A stretch of DNA of 64,000 bases from Paenibacillus sp. ACRRY (GTDB lineage Bacteria > Bacillota > Bacilli > Paenibacillales > Paenibacillaceae). The position numbers and the translations under genes are program-made. Shown here piece by piece: positions 37,460 to 46,702 of this stretch (positions are counted from its first letter, which is position 1; each line of letters opens with the position of its first letter). Below the pieces are notes generated by a model that saw only the letters and a list, made by a program, of their open reading frames with translations, made no database searches and was not told where the DNA came from. The stretch covers positions 94,624 to 158,623 of the forward strand of contig NZ_JAKRNM010000010.1 in the NCBI RefSeq assembly GCF_022346995.1, in the 5' to 3' direction.

Positions 37460-37679
37460 GATTAATAACCTCACTTTGAGTTAGATTACATTCGTTGGTA
37501 TAGAGATAAGTTCGACTTTTCAAGTTGCCGCTTGAAGTTCGGAACATTTTGTCCTCTTAATAAGAGGGCTTATTTGCGTTATACACAACGATGCACTTTT
37601 AGAATAGCAAATTTGGGCAAAGCATGCAACATGTGCAGTATCTTAACTAACCATTTTGCGCGAGCGAGGAAGGCAGACT

Positions 37680-37707
37680 TTGCAAAAAGGCGGTCGTATG
37701 CTATTAT
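37680..37707 (+). promoter_or_regulatory. Candidate promoter for the AAA+ ATPase, in a 448-bp gap
   Basis: TTGCAA (37680-37685) and TATTAT (37702-37707) are 16 bp apart. This would give a ~195-nt leader. The gap 37460-37907 also contains a small CCTCTT/AAGAGG hairpin near 37553-37567 and an A+T-rich stretch, but no frame with a ribosome site. Confidence 0.4.
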
Positions 37708-37871
37708 TAAATAGTAATAATTACGATTAAATAGAAATTCAATAAGAAACTCACAACAAACTATGTTCATTCAAGACGTTTAAAGTGACGAATATAAATC
37801 TTAGTTGATCGTGTACTCTTAATTGAGTTTCTCAAACAATAAATTACTTAAGGCTTGGAGATTCGCAGTTT

Positions 37872-37898
37872 ACTCTCCTGGCATGAACGAAGGAGAGT
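37872..37898 (+). promoter_or_regulatory. Hairpin that hides the AAA+ ATPase ribosome-binding site
   Basis: ACTCTCCT (37872-37879) is perfectly complementary to AGGAGAGT (37891-37898), with an 11-base loop. The 3' arm is the ribosome-binding site of the gene starting at 37908, so folding would hinder translation. Confidence 0.6.
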
Positions 37899-37907
37899 TA
37901 TCAGCAC

Positions 37908-38720
37908 ATGAGCAAAACGAATCATATAAATCGTATTCCCCGTGCCAAGGGAATTGATATGGCCGCTTTTTATTCACCGAAAGAGTGCGCACGCAAAGTG
38001 AAGCACATTGTATTCTCACAGGAGAACGAGCGTGTCATCGAAGAATTCCTGACCATCCTCGGCATGAAGGAACGCTTCGAGGAACATGATGTTCCCATGC
38101 CGAACAAATTGGTTATGTTTGGTCCTCCCGGCACCGGGAAGACCTTAACGGCATCCTACCTGGCCTCCCGGCTTAATCTCCCGCTGGTTCTGGTACGTCT
38201 GGATGCGATTATTCATAGCCATTTGGGAGAGACGGCTACAAATGTACGCAAACTTTTTGAGTATGCACGGATGAATCCCTGTGTCTTGTTTCTGGATGAG
38301 TTCGATGCGATTGGCCGCACCCGGGAGAGCAATGATGAAGTGAAAGAAATGGCCAGGGTGGTTAACACCTTGTTGCAGTGTCTGGATGAATTCGAAGGCG
38401 ATAGCGTACTGGTAGCAGCCACCAACTTGGAAACCCAACTGGATCATGCGGTATGGCGTCGATTTGATACCAAAATAACGTATGGCATGCCGGATGAAGA
38501 GAGCAGGCAGCTATATATCAACAAACTGGTTGGACAATTTGAGCATCAGCCAGACCTGAAAACATATATGTGCAAACAATTAAAAGGGTGCAGTTACGCC
38601 GATGTAGAGCAGATTGTGCTCAAAGCTAAACGTAAAGCGATTATTACGGACAGTCCATTGCATGAACAATTGATAACTGATGCATATGACGAGTATATGC
38701 CGCGTTTGTTATCCACATAG
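37908..38720 (+). CDS. Stand-alone AAA+ ATPase
   Basis: The 270-residue protein is a single AAA+ module: Walker A GPPGTGKT, the pore-like segment HSHLGET, Walker B VLFLDEFDAIG, sensor 1 LVAATN and arginine-finger region WRRFDTK, then a small lid domain. It resembles the ATPase core of FtsH or the short AAA proteins of plasmid and phage origin, but has no membrane segment and no protease. It has no operon partner here. The target is unknown. Confidence 0.9.
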   Translation: MSKTNHINRIPRAKGIDMAAFYSPKECARKVKHIVFSQENERVIEEFLTILGMKERFEEHDVPMPNKLVMFGPPGTGKTLTASYLASRLNLPLVLVRLDAIIHSHLGETATNVRKLFEYARMNPCVLFLDEFDAIGRTRESNDEVKEMARVVNTLLQCLDEFEGDSVLVAATNLETQLDHAVWRRFDTKITYGMPDEESRQLYINKLVGQFEHQPDLKTYMCKQLKGCSYADVEQIVLKAKRKAIITDSPLHEQLITDAYDEYMPRLLST

Positions 38721-38775
38721 AAGAAGCTGAGCCGAAACGTCACTTTCCGATCAATCAAATTAAAATGATAAAACG

Positions 38776-38822
38776 AAACAGCCCTGCCAGGAATCCATTC
38801 AGGAAACCAGGCCGGGCTGTTC
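38776..38822. terminator. Bidirectional terminator between the ATPase and the histidine kinase
   Basis: AACAGCCC (38777-38784) pairs with GGGCTGTT (38814-38821), with further pairing inside. The two flanking genes converge on it. Confidence 0.75.
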
Positions 38823-38838
38823 TGCTGTTTAATATGTT

Positions 38839-40302
38839 CTAAGCATTTACTGGTGAACGGTACGCTTTTTCCAAAGATGTCACATCAGGTGCCTTCCAGC
38901 GTGGCAGTTTTAGAGTAAACTGACTTCCTTTTGGGCTGCTTGAGGTGAGCGTGAGATCTCCACCTTGTGCTTGAGCAAGAAGGCGGCTGTAGGTGAGCCC
39001 AAGTCCCAATCCCCGAGACCGACGCTTCTTGAGCTCGCCGCGGTAGAAACGTTCAAATATTTTGGATTGATCTTCCTCGGCAATGCCTGTTCCGTTGTCC
39101 TGCACGTCCACAAAGAGATAGTGTTCTTCAGCTCGCAGGTGAATGTCAAACAGCGTGGGTTGCCCCGAAGCTGTGGCTTGCAAACCATTATTAAGCAGAT
39201 TGACGATAATTTGCTGAATTCGCAATGCATCACCGATCGTATACAGTGCCCCCGCAGGTACATGCATTGCAACCTCCGGCGCTTGATCCTCGTAAGCGAT
39301 TTTCCACTGGTAAATAATCTCCCCAACCAGCAGATTCAGATCGACGCGCTCATGGCGTACGGCAACACTGCCTGCACTCATGGCGTTGTAGTCCAGAAGG
39401 TCAGCGACCATGCGTTCCATACGTTCGGATTCTTTTAACGCGATATCAAGAAACTCCTTGCCTTCCTGCGGGCTGACGATATCATCTCGAACGGCCATAA
39501 CCAGTCCTTTGATGGAGGTAACCGGGGTTTTCAGCTCATGGGTAACGCCTGCCAGTGAGAGATTACGCCATTCCTCCAGCTGCTGTAATCGCAGGGACAT
39601 TTCGCGAAAGGAATTGACGAGTTCGTTCATTTCCTGCTCCCTGGTGTCCAGATTCAGGTTTACATCATAATTACCGGATCGAATCTGCTCTGCAGCATGT
39701 GCGACCTGGCGAATGGGTTTGGACAGTTTGCGAGACAGCAGATAGATTGTAAACCAGCCACATAGGATTAGGGCGGCAAACAGCAGTCCAACGATCAGCA
39801 GGGTGTCTGAACTATACGTAATGGCTTTTTTGGATTGCATCACCCATACTTTGCCCAGCGTCTGATTGGCATCCACTACATTGACGGTTACACCCGCAAA
39901 TTTATGGTTTCGTGGCTCCATCAGGTCATCCGAAAGTCTGGTGTAGACTTCCTGCTGCGTCATTTTCGGTTTGGAATAGATCAATTGGTTGTTGTTGTCG
40001 AGAATCATGATGCAAAAATGATTATCGGTATTAAAAAGCTTGGTACGCTTGTCCACCAATCTATCCAGATCAGGAGGGATGAGCAGTCTGTTCTCTGTTC
40101 CAGATACCTTCTCCGCAATTTCAAGCCCCAGAAGCTCAGCGGTTTTTAGACCTTTCTCAAGGGAAGTGGTTCTGATCCAGTAAAGTGCCCCCGCAACAAT
40201 AATGATGAAACCGATGCAGAGGATTAGAAAGTATTGAAGCGTCCAATAGGAGAGGATGGATGTTTTTCGTTTAGGCGTTTTACGGCTTAGTTTGCGATCC
40301 AA
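38839..40302 (-). CDS. Sensor histidine kinase
   Basis: The 487-residue protein has two membrane helices (~20-45 and ~170-195) enclosing an extracellular domain, a HAMP domain, a HisKA domain with the phospho-accepting His in GVTHELKTP, and an ATPase domain (N box IIVNLLNNGLQA, G1 DNGTGIAEED, F FERFYRG, G2 GLGLGLTYSR). It starts at a TTG that overlaps the end of the response-regulator gene by 16 bp. The pair is divergent from the YceI gene, which might be a target. Confidence 0.93.
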   Translation of the reverse strand: MDRKLSRKTPKRKTSILSYWTLQYFLILCIGFIIIVAGALYWIRTTSLEKGLKTAELLGLEIAEKVSGTENRLLIPPDLDRLVDKRTKLFNTDNHFCIMILDNNNQLIYSKPKMTQQEVYTRLSDDLMEPRNHKFAGVTVNVVDANQTLGKVWVMQSKKAITYSSDTLLIVGLLFAALILCGWFTIYLLSRKLSKPIRQVAHAAEQIRSGNYDVNLNLDTREQEMNELVNSFREMSLRLQQLEEWRNLSLAGVTHELKTPVTSIKGLVMAVRDDIVSPQEGKEFLDIALKESERMERMVADLLDYNAMSAGSVAVRHERVDLNLLVGEIIYQWKIAYEDQAPEVAMHVPAGALYTIGDALRIQQIIVNLLNNGLQATASGQPTLFDIHLRAEEHYLFVDVQDNGTGIAEEDQSKIFERFYRGELKKRRSRGLGLGLTYSRLLAQAQGGDLTLTSSSPKGSQFTLKLPRWKAPDVTSLEKAYRSPVNA

Positions 40303-40973
40303 AATTGATACCCCATTCCTCTTAACGTCCGAATTTCTCCTGTTTCTGGAAGCCAGTGGGAGAGGGCCTGACGCAACCGTTTAATGGAAAGATCCACAGC
40401 CCGGTCACTTCCGTCATAGTCCATGCCCCATACCTGTTCAATGAGATGCTCTCGGGTGAACGTTCGATTCGGATATTCAGATAGGAACATCAGCAGCGAC
40501 AGGTCACGAGGCGTTAATGCAACTTCTGCACCATTCAGCAATACTTGTTTGGCTGCCAGATCAATGACCAGATTGCCGAAATAACGTTTACCTTCCCCTT
40601 CCGCTGTCCAATGCGGATTGCGACGAAGTACGGCGTTAACTCTTGCAACCACTTCCTCCGGCACGAAAGGTTTGCTCATATAATCATCAGCACCGGCGTT
40701 CAACCCGTTGAGACGGTCCTGAATGTCGTCCAGTGCCGTTAGCATAATGACAGGGCAAGGGCTTTTTTCACGAATCACCCGCAGTAGATCCCAACCATCC
40801 ATTCCTGGCAGCATGACATCAAGCAGAACCAGGGCGGGTACGTCAGAATCAAATAAAGTGAGAGCAGTAGGTCCATCTGCGGCATGACGGACATCAAAAC
40901 CTGCTTTTCTCAGATAAGCAGCCAGCACACGTGCAATTGCTTGCTCATCCTCGACGATAAGTATGGATTTCAA
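40287..40973 (-). CDS. OmpR-family response regulator
   Basis: The start is taken at TTG 40973, preceded by AAAGGAG at 8 bases; the longer frame to 41039 has no ribosome site. The 228-residue protein has a receiver domain with phospho-acceptor Asp in LVLLDVMLPGMDG and the acidic pair VEDEQ, a conserved Lys in MSKPF, and a C-terminal winged helix (LTPRDLSLLMFLSEYPNRTFTREHLIEQVWG, quoted as LTPRDLSLLMFL and FTREHLIEQVWG). It is partnered with the overlapping kinase. Confidence 0.93.
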   Translation of the reverse strand: MKSILIVEDEQAIARVLAAYLRKAGFDVRHAADGPTALTLFDSDVPALVLLDVMLPGMDGWDLLRVIREKSPCPVIMLTALDDIQDRLNGLNAGADDYMSKPFVPEEVVARVNAVLRRNPHWTAEGEGKRYFGNLVIDLAAKQVLLNGAEVALTPRDLSLLMFLSEYPNRTFTREHLIEQVWGMDYDGSDRAVDLSIKRLRQALSHWLPETGEIRTLRGMGYQFWIAN

Positions 40974-41161
40974 AAAGGTGTCTCCTTTCACGACATAAGC
41001 TTGTGTACTGATTTTACATGAGCCGGGGCTTAAAGCCAATTAGGCAAATGTTTTCAGAAAAAAATGAGGCTTTCATCCTTTTTGACGTCATCCTGACACA
41101 TTGGGTTGATAAGATTCTTGCAACAACCAACATATACAATGACCAATTGGAGGAGATAGAG

Positions 41162-41875
41162 ATGAACAAAAAGACAAAAACATGGGTGATAAGCGGCGTC
41201 GCTGCAATCGCAATTCTTGGGGGCGGAGGTTACTATTTCGCTAACAGTTATATGGGTAACAACGTGGATATCGAGCAGGTGCTTCCGGCAAGCACCGCAG
41301 CATCCACAACGGATGCAGGCACAGGTACGGCGGTTGCAAACGAAGCAGCCAGCGCAGAGCAATTAAACGGGGATTGGACCATTAGCGAAGGCTCGAAGGT
41401 GTATTTCTCGGTAACGACATCACAGGAGACCGTCAATTTTGTGGACGAGCAGGTAAGTGGAACCTGGGCGATTAATGTGGACGATGCTTCCCAGATGAAA
41501 GCGGAAGGCCAGATTGAGATGAGCGGAATTGATTCGGGTAACGGTCAGCGGGATGGTCACGTGAAAGAAGCTGATTTCTTCGATGTTAGCACACATCCGC
41601 AAGCGACATTTACGGCAACTTCCTTTGAAGGCTTGCCAGCGGAATGGACTGCAGGACAAACAGTGGATTTTAAAATGAACGGTACCCTTACGGTTAAAGG
41701 CATCGAAAAAGAGGTCACTTTTGATGCAAAGGCCGCATATGAAAATGGTCAGGTATTGCTGTCTGCCACGACGACGGTAACTTTCGAAGACTTCGGTATG
41801 GAGAATCCTCACTCTGTTGTGTTATCCACGGAAAATGATATTCAGGTCCAACTGGAACTGAAGCTTGATAAATAA
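41162..41875 (+). CDS. Membrane-anchored YceI family protein
   Basis: ATG 41162 is the true start because GGAGGAG precedes it; the frame is open to 41018 but without a site. The 237-residue protein has an N-terminal membrane helix (~8-28), an Ala/Thr-rich linker and a YceI lipocalin-like domain (~70-237; DWTISEGSKVYFSV, GHVKEADFFDVSTHPQATF and VTFEDFGMENP). YceI domains bind isoprenoid-type lipids and are linked to stress. It is transcribed away from the two-component system. Confidence 0.9.
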   Translation: MNKKTKTWVISGVAAIAILGGGGYYFANSYMGNNVDIEQVLPASTAASTTDAGTGTAVANEAASAEQLNGDWTISEGSKVYFSVTTSQETVNFVDEQVSGTWAINVDDASQMKAEGQIEMSGIDSGNGQRDGHVKEADFFDVSTHPQATFTATSFEGLPAEWTAGQTVDFKMNGTLTVKGIEKEVTFDAKAAYENGQVLLSATTTVTFEDFGMENPHSVVLSTENDIQVQLELKLDK

Positions 41876-41969
41876 GCAATTTGTCCATGAAAAGGATCAG
41901 GCACAGAGCCTGATTCAAATTAGGATCACTGTTGAACAGGTCCCATCGGATGGAATAATATAAATAGCT

Positions 41970-42012
41970 AAACCTGTCCCAGATGCCGTAGGCAAAGGGG
42001 CAGGTTTTTTTG
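41970..42012 (+). terminator. Terminator after the YceI gene
   Basis: AAACCTGTCCC pairs with GGGGCAGGTTT and runs into seven T. A second hairpin (ATCAGGC/GCCTGAT) lies at 41895-41913 without a T-run. Confidence 0.85.
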
Positions 42013-42133
42013 CGTTTAGGCGTAGTTTTAACATAGGAGGTGCGGACAGACTTAATGGTTCAGCTAAAAGCTAGGACCTTAAACTGTTTGAAATAACTGC
42101 TGTTTCCTTTGGAAAATACCGTGTTCCGGATCG

Positions 42134-42150
42134 TTGTGAAGCGCTTACAA
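42134..42150 (+). promoter_or_regulatory. cre-like LacI-family operator upstream of the galactanase
   Basis: TTGTGAAGCGCTTACAA is a near-perfect palindrome around AAGCGCTT, the core of catabolite-responsive elements and of many LacI-family sugar operators. It lies 64 bp before the GTG start of a polysaccharide-degrading enzyme. It deviates from the strict cre consensus at two positions. Confidence 0.6.
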
Positions 42151-42213
42151 TAATATATATTTCATCATTGATTCAATTATCTTCAGTTGGATCGAAAAAA
42201 GGGGAGATGAAGA

Positions 42214-45200
42214 GTGAACAAGAAATACATAAGCGGCTGCCTGGTTTTACTCATGCTGTTCTGTGAGTTTGGCTTCTGGGTACGCCCGGCTGGGGCAGCA
42301 GGGGTAAACGTTGCATTGAATAAACAGGTTACCGTGAGTGCAGAGGATCTGCAATACAATGGAAACAAGGAAAATGCCGTGGACGGCAACACCGATACCA
42401 AATGGAGTGCAGACAGCAGGAATGAAGCGGGTCAGCCTCATTGGTTAATGGTCGATCTGGGAGGAGCGTATCAGGTATCGGGAGCTGAAGTGACATGGAA
42501 AGATAAAGGGCAGGTGGTAAAGTACCATGTTGAAGTGTCAGCAGATGGCACTCTATGGACAACGGCTGCGGATCAACAAGCGAACGAAATAGCAGAAGAC
42601 ATCGCAAAGGTGAGTTTTCAGGCTAATGACGTGAGGTATGTGAAGGTAACAATTCCATATTATGCTGGACCGGATTGGTGGCCAGGCATTGCAGAACTGA
42701 AAGTTTGGGGGCAAGAAGAGGGACTTACGCCAGAACTCATTACATCGTATTCCCCAATTACTATTTCCACCTTAACAGGTGTTGCACCCGTAATGCCTGC
42801 TGAAGTGCAGGCTCATTATCCAAATGGAAAGACGGCAGATGTTCCCGTGTCATGGAACGCGATAGATCCGATCCAGTATTCTTCTGCTGGAAGCTTCACT
42901 GTTACGGGTGATGTTTATGGAGCGTCTACCCAACCTGTGGCTGATATTCAGGTTGGGGGATACCGGAATGATTTTGTACGTGGGGTAGACATCTCAACCT
43001 TAACGGCAATTGAAGATAATGGTGGTAAATATCTGGACAGTAATGGGACGGAAAGGGATCTGCTCGACATTTTAAAAGACCGTGGTGTGAATTATGTTCG
43101 TCTCCGACTGTGGAATGATCCACAGAAGTCGGGTGGATATAATGATGAAGCAGATGTAATCCGACTGGCCAAACGTGTCAAGGAAAAGGGAATGAAGATC
43201 CTGCTTGATTTCCATTATTCCGATGAGTGGGCTCACCCAGGTCAGCAGCTTCGGCCAAAGGCATGGGAGGGCTTGTCCTTTGAAGAATTGAAACAAGCAG
43301 TATTCGATTATACTTCTGAGGTCGTAGCTGAGATGAAATCATCTGGTGCCATGCCGGACATGGTTCAGATCGGGAACGAAATTAACAGCGGTGTTCTGAA
43401 TGGCCTGAACAGCAATGTGAATTTTGATGAGAATGTTGCCTTGCTGAAGAGTGGCATAGATGGGGTGCGCGCTGTCGATGGCGGAGATCAGGTTCAGATC
43501 ATGATTCATCTGGCGGAAGGCGGCAAACCGGAGCTGTTTGATTGGTACTTTGGAGAAGTGGAGAAGCGCGGACTGAAGTATGACATTATTGGTCTATCCT
43601 ACTATCCGTTCTGGCATGGAACCTTCGCAGACGTACGGCAGACGATGAATACAGTCTCTAACAAATATAAAAAAGAAGTGATCATTGCCGAGACTTCATA
43701 TCCGTTTTCCTACAAAAATGGAGATGCCCACGGTAACATTATTGGAAGTCCAGAGGCGCTGCATGTGGGAGGCGCAACGTTCCCGGCTACGGTGCAAGGT
43801 CAGCATGATGCCATTGCCGGCATTATGGATATGATTGCAGAAGTTCCTGATGGCCGCGGAGCGGGTTTTTTCTACTGGGAGCCCGCATGGATTGCCGCCA
43901 ACGTGGGTTGGATTGCTTCAGAGGGAGATGCATGGGAGAACCATGCCATGTTCGACTATGATGAATATCCTGCCAATGGCGGCTACTCGTTCGAAGGTCG
44001 TGCCTTGGAATCATTGAATGTGTACAAGCGAGGGATGGATTCCCTGCCAGCAGACCGCCAGCAATTATGGGCAGCCATTAAACATGGGAGTGAAATGGTG
44101 GCTTCTGATTATACGCCGTCTAGCTGGATAACCCTGGCACCGGCCATTCAGTCAGCGGAAGAAGTGTATCACAAAGCCTATACTCCAGGGGGCCTGACAC
44201 AACAGGAGACCGATGAGGCTGCAGCAGCACTCGAAGCCGTTATGCAGCAGCTTGAAGTTATCCCAGCTGATCAGAAGACGCTTGAAGGCAAAATTGCAGA
44301 AGCAGAATCATATCATGAAGCAGATTGGTCTGCCGCAACATGGACCGTTTTTAGTAAAGCACTCGCCAAGGCTAAACAAGTACTTGCTGACCCTAGAGGA
44401 ACCCAGACCGAAGTGGATCAGGCAGTGATAAGTTTGGAGAAAGCCATTCAGGGATTGTCCGATGTAGACAAGACTCTGCTGGTACAGCTGATCGAAGAGA
44501 CTCAGCAGCAGAGTGAATCATCCTATACTTACCGAAGCTGGAGCCTTCTGCAGACGGCACTACAGGCAGCCATTGTGGTAAGAGACAAACCCGATGCTAT
44601 CCAGTCTGAAGTCAATCAAGCATTGGAAAAGCTTCAACAAGCCGGGCATGACCTCGTACTGCTGGAAGCCTTGACAACAGGCAAGACAGCAACAGCTTCT
44701 TCAAGTGCAGGAACGGGCGGTGGACAGAACAATTCACCCGATGGAGCGATAGACAGCAACCCGAACACTTCATGGGGAACGGATCAAAGTATAGGCAGCT
44801 GGTGGCAAGTGGATCTCGGTGCGGTTGCCAATATCCGTAAGTTAGAAATGTCCATGTGGAGTGGAGGCATCAAATACAGAATCGAAGTCTCTGAAGACAA
44901 TGAAAATTATGTTACGGTGGTGGATACCACAAGTGATGTCGTTGTATCCACCAGTCCAAGACACATACTGCCGGAAAACACTCAGGCACGTTACATTCGA
45001 GTTACTATTACGGCCGGTTCGACATGGGTAGGATTTTTGGATTTTGAGGCATATGGAACGTTCCCTGCGGACAAGTCTGATCTCCAGGTAACCGTGGATT
45101 CAGCTTCGAAGCTTCAGCAGAGCCAATATACAGCTGCGAGCTGGGGCAAGTTGGCGGAGGCGCTGGCTGCTGCCAAGGAATCGATGGATGATATCGAAGC

Positions 45201-46545
45201 CTCAGTTGAGAATATCCGTCAAGCTGACACTGCATTAAAAGAGGCCATGCGTCAGTTGGTCCGGCAGGAGTTAACCCCTGGACCATCGCAACCAGCCCAA
45301 CCGTCACAACCATCCTCACCGGGAAGTCCAGCGGTGAATGTACCTGCACCTGAAACAGAACATCAGATAGAAGTAGGTTCCAACCAATTCAAAGGGGTTT
45401 TGACCGGGAAAGATCAGTATTCTGTTCAACTGAACGAACAGCAGCTGCTTCAATTGGTTAAAGAGAGGGAAGCAGGTAGCCAACAGCTGCGTTTGATTGC
45501 GGACATCGCTGAGCCATACCAAACTGTCACGTTCCAATTGCCTGTGAGTTCACTCGCAGCATGGGTTGAGACGCAGGCGGTACAGTCACTGGAGCTGAAA
45601 GTGGACCAGACTTCGGTACGCATACCGATGAAATCACTTCTGGATATCGATGCTGCGACTGCCAAAACACTGGATGTGATGATATCGAAGGGCTCCACTA
45701 CGAATCTATCCGAACAGCAAAAAGCAGCGATCGCTAATCATTCCATGATCGACGTCAAACTGTTGGTGGATGGTGAAGTTTTGCCTTGGACGGATCGAGG
45801 CATTGAGATTGTATTTTCGGGTATAGATAAACCGGAGGCAGAGGATACAGTTCTCGTAGTGCAATCCTTAGTGCCAGATAGTCAGATGAAAACAGTCATG
45901 TATTCCGCATATGATGAGTCTGCACAGGTCATGACGTTCAAGCCGCTTCAATCCGGTCCATTCGTTATAGTAGAGGTGCATGTGCCTCTCTCGGATATAC
46001 AAGCACATGCATGGGCAGAGAATGAAGTGAAGAGTTTGTATGGTAAAGGAATTGTCTCCGGGATGGCGGAGAACCGATTCGATCCACTGGGTGATCTGAC
46101 CAGAGCCCAGTTCTTGCATATGGTTATGCAGGTAATTGGTAACTCTCAAGCTCCGAACACAACCGGATATTTGCTAAGTGATGTATCCGAAGGACAATGG
46201 TATACGGATTCGATTCGTCTTGGTTTGCAGATGAATATTATTCAGGGACGCCCTGACGGATCTTTTGGAGTGCATGAACGGGTTACCCGTGAAGAAATGG
46301 CGGTCATACTGCAACGTGTCATGCAAGCTGTGAAGCAGGATGAAACGTCTGGTTTGGATGTATCCACAGGTGCAGAGTTCAGGGATAACGAAGAGATCGC
46401 AAGTTATGCGAAGCAAGCCGTGTCATCCATGCAGCGGTTAGGATTATTGAAGGGCATGGGCGATGGAAACTTCGCTCCGAAACAGACGGCTAACCGTGCA
46501 CAAGGTGCTGTTGTCGTCGCCAGAATGCTGGAACTACTATATTGA
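42214..46545 (+). CDS. SLH-anchored endo-beta-1,4-galactanase (GH53), multidomain
   Basis: The 1,443-residue protein starts at GTG after AAGGGGAG. In order: signal peptide (~1-29), a discoidin/F5-8C carbohydrate-binding module (~33-170), a Big_4-like domain (~180-245), a GH53 catalytic domain (~250-610; acid/base Glu389 in IGNEIN, nucleophile Glu493 in IIAETSYPF), FIVAR-like helical repeats (~640-820), a second F5-8C module (~825-950), another FIVAR repeat, a Pro/Ser linker, a beta domain, and three C-terminal SLH repeats (~1265-1443). It should cut galactan side chains of pectin while bound to the cell wall. It is monocistronic. Confidence 0.93.
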   Translation: MNKKYISGCLVLLMLFCEFGFWVRPAGAAGVNVALNKQVTVSAEDLQYNGNKENAVDGNTDTKWSADSRNEAGQPHWLMVDLGGAYQVSGAEVTWKDKGQVVKYHVEVSADGTLWTTAADQQANEIAEDIAKVSFQANDVRYVKVTIPYYAGPDWWPGIAELKVWGQEEGLTPELITSYSPITISTLTGVAPVMPAEVQAHYPNGKTADVPVSWNAIDPIQYSSAGSFTVTGDVYGASTQPVADIQVGGYRNDFVRGVDISTLTAIEDNGGKYLDSNGTERDLLDILKDRGVNYVRLRLWNDPQKSGGYNDEADVIRLAKRVKEKGMKILLDFHYSDEWAHPGQQLRPKAWEGLSFEELKQAVFDYTSEVVAEMKSSGAMPDMVQIGNEINSGVLNGLNSNVNFDENVALLKSGIDGVRAVDGGDQVQIMIHLAEGGKPELFDWYFGEVEKRGLKYDIIGLSYYPFWHGTFADVRQTMNTVSNKYKKEVIIAETSYPFSYKNGDAHGNIIGSPEALHVGGATFPATVQGQHDAIAGIMDMIAEVPDGRGAGFFYWEPAWIAANVGWIASEGDAWENHAMFDYDEYPANGGYSFEGRALESLNVYKRGMDSLPADRQQLWAAIKHGSEMVASDYTPSSWITLAPAIQSAEEVYHKAYTPGGLTQQETDEAAAALEAVMQQLEVIPADQKTLEGKIAEAESYHEADWSAATWTVFSKALAKAKQVLADPRGTQTEVDQAVISLEKAIQGLSDVDKTLLVQLIEETQQQSESSYTYRSWSLLQTALQAAIVVRDKPDAIQSEVNQALEKLQQAGHDLVLLEALTTGKTATASSSAGTGGGQNNSPDGAIDSNPNTSWGTDQSIGSWWQVDLGAVANIRKLEMSMWSGGIKYRIEVSEDNENYVTVVDTTSDVVVSTSPRHILPENTQARYIRVTITAGSTWVGFLDFEAYGTFPADKSDLQVTVDSASKLQQSQYTAASWGKLAEALAAAKESMDDIEASVENIRQADTALKEAMRQLVRQELTPGPSQPAQPSQPSSPGSPAVNVPAPETEHQIEVGSNQFKGVLTGKDQYSVQLNEQQLLQLVKEREAGSQQLRLIADIAEPYQTVTFQLPVSSLAAWVETQAVQSLELKVDQTSVRIPMKSLLDIDAATAKTLDVMISKGSTTNLSEQQKAAIANHSMIDVKLLVDGEVLPWTDRGIEIVFSGIDKPEAEDTVLVVQSLVPDSQMKTVMYSAYDESAQVMTFKPLQSGPFVIVEVHVPLSDIQAHAWAENEVKSLYGKGIVSGMAENRFDPLGDLTRAQFLHMVMQVIGNSQAPNTTGYLLSDVSEGQWYTDSIRLGLQMNIIQGRPDGSFGVHERVTREEMAVILQRVMQAVKQDETSGLDVSTGAEFRDNEEIASYAKQAVSSMQRLGLLKGMGDGNFAPKQTANRAQGAVVVARMLELLY

Positions 46546-46565
46546 AATAGTAAGCAATGAAATAC

Positions 46566-46609
46566 AGACCTGTCTTGATGCTACGGCCAAGAGACGGGTC
46601 TATTTTTTC
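46566..46609 (+). terminator. Terminator after the galactanase gene
   Basis: AGACCTGTCT (46566-46575) pairs with AGACGGGTCT (46592-46601) with one wobble, followed by ATTTTTT. Confidence 0.85.
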
Positions 46610-46621
46610 GGAAATCATTAA

Positions 46622-46678
46622 TGTCATATTGACATTATCGATTTCATTTGTTATCATTTCGATAATATCATAATGACA
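46622..46678 (+). promoter_or_regulatory. Promoter embedded in a 57-bp dyad, upstream of the SPFH operon
   Basis: Two nested inverted repeats share the centre 46650: TGTCAT (46622-46627) with ATGACA (46673-46678), and ATTATCGA (46634-46641) with TCGATAAT (46659-46666). A near-ideal sigma-A promoter lies inside: TTGACA (46629-46634), 17 bp, TATCAT (46652-46657). The layout suggests a regulator with two half-site pairs. Confidence 0.75.
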
Positions 46679-46702
46679 ATATTGAGAAATGGGGAATGAG
46701 CG

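Noticed and set aside
37532..37714. 60-codon plus-strand frame in the gap before the AAA+ ATPase
   Set aside because: It starts at TTG without a ribosome site and its basic, Cys-scattered sequence resembles no protein; the candidate ATPase promoter lies inside it.
40974..41161. TTGACG near 41082 as promoter of the YceI gene under control of the divergent two-component system
   Set aside because: No acceptable -10 at 16-18 bp and no clear direct repeats for the response regulator could be seen.
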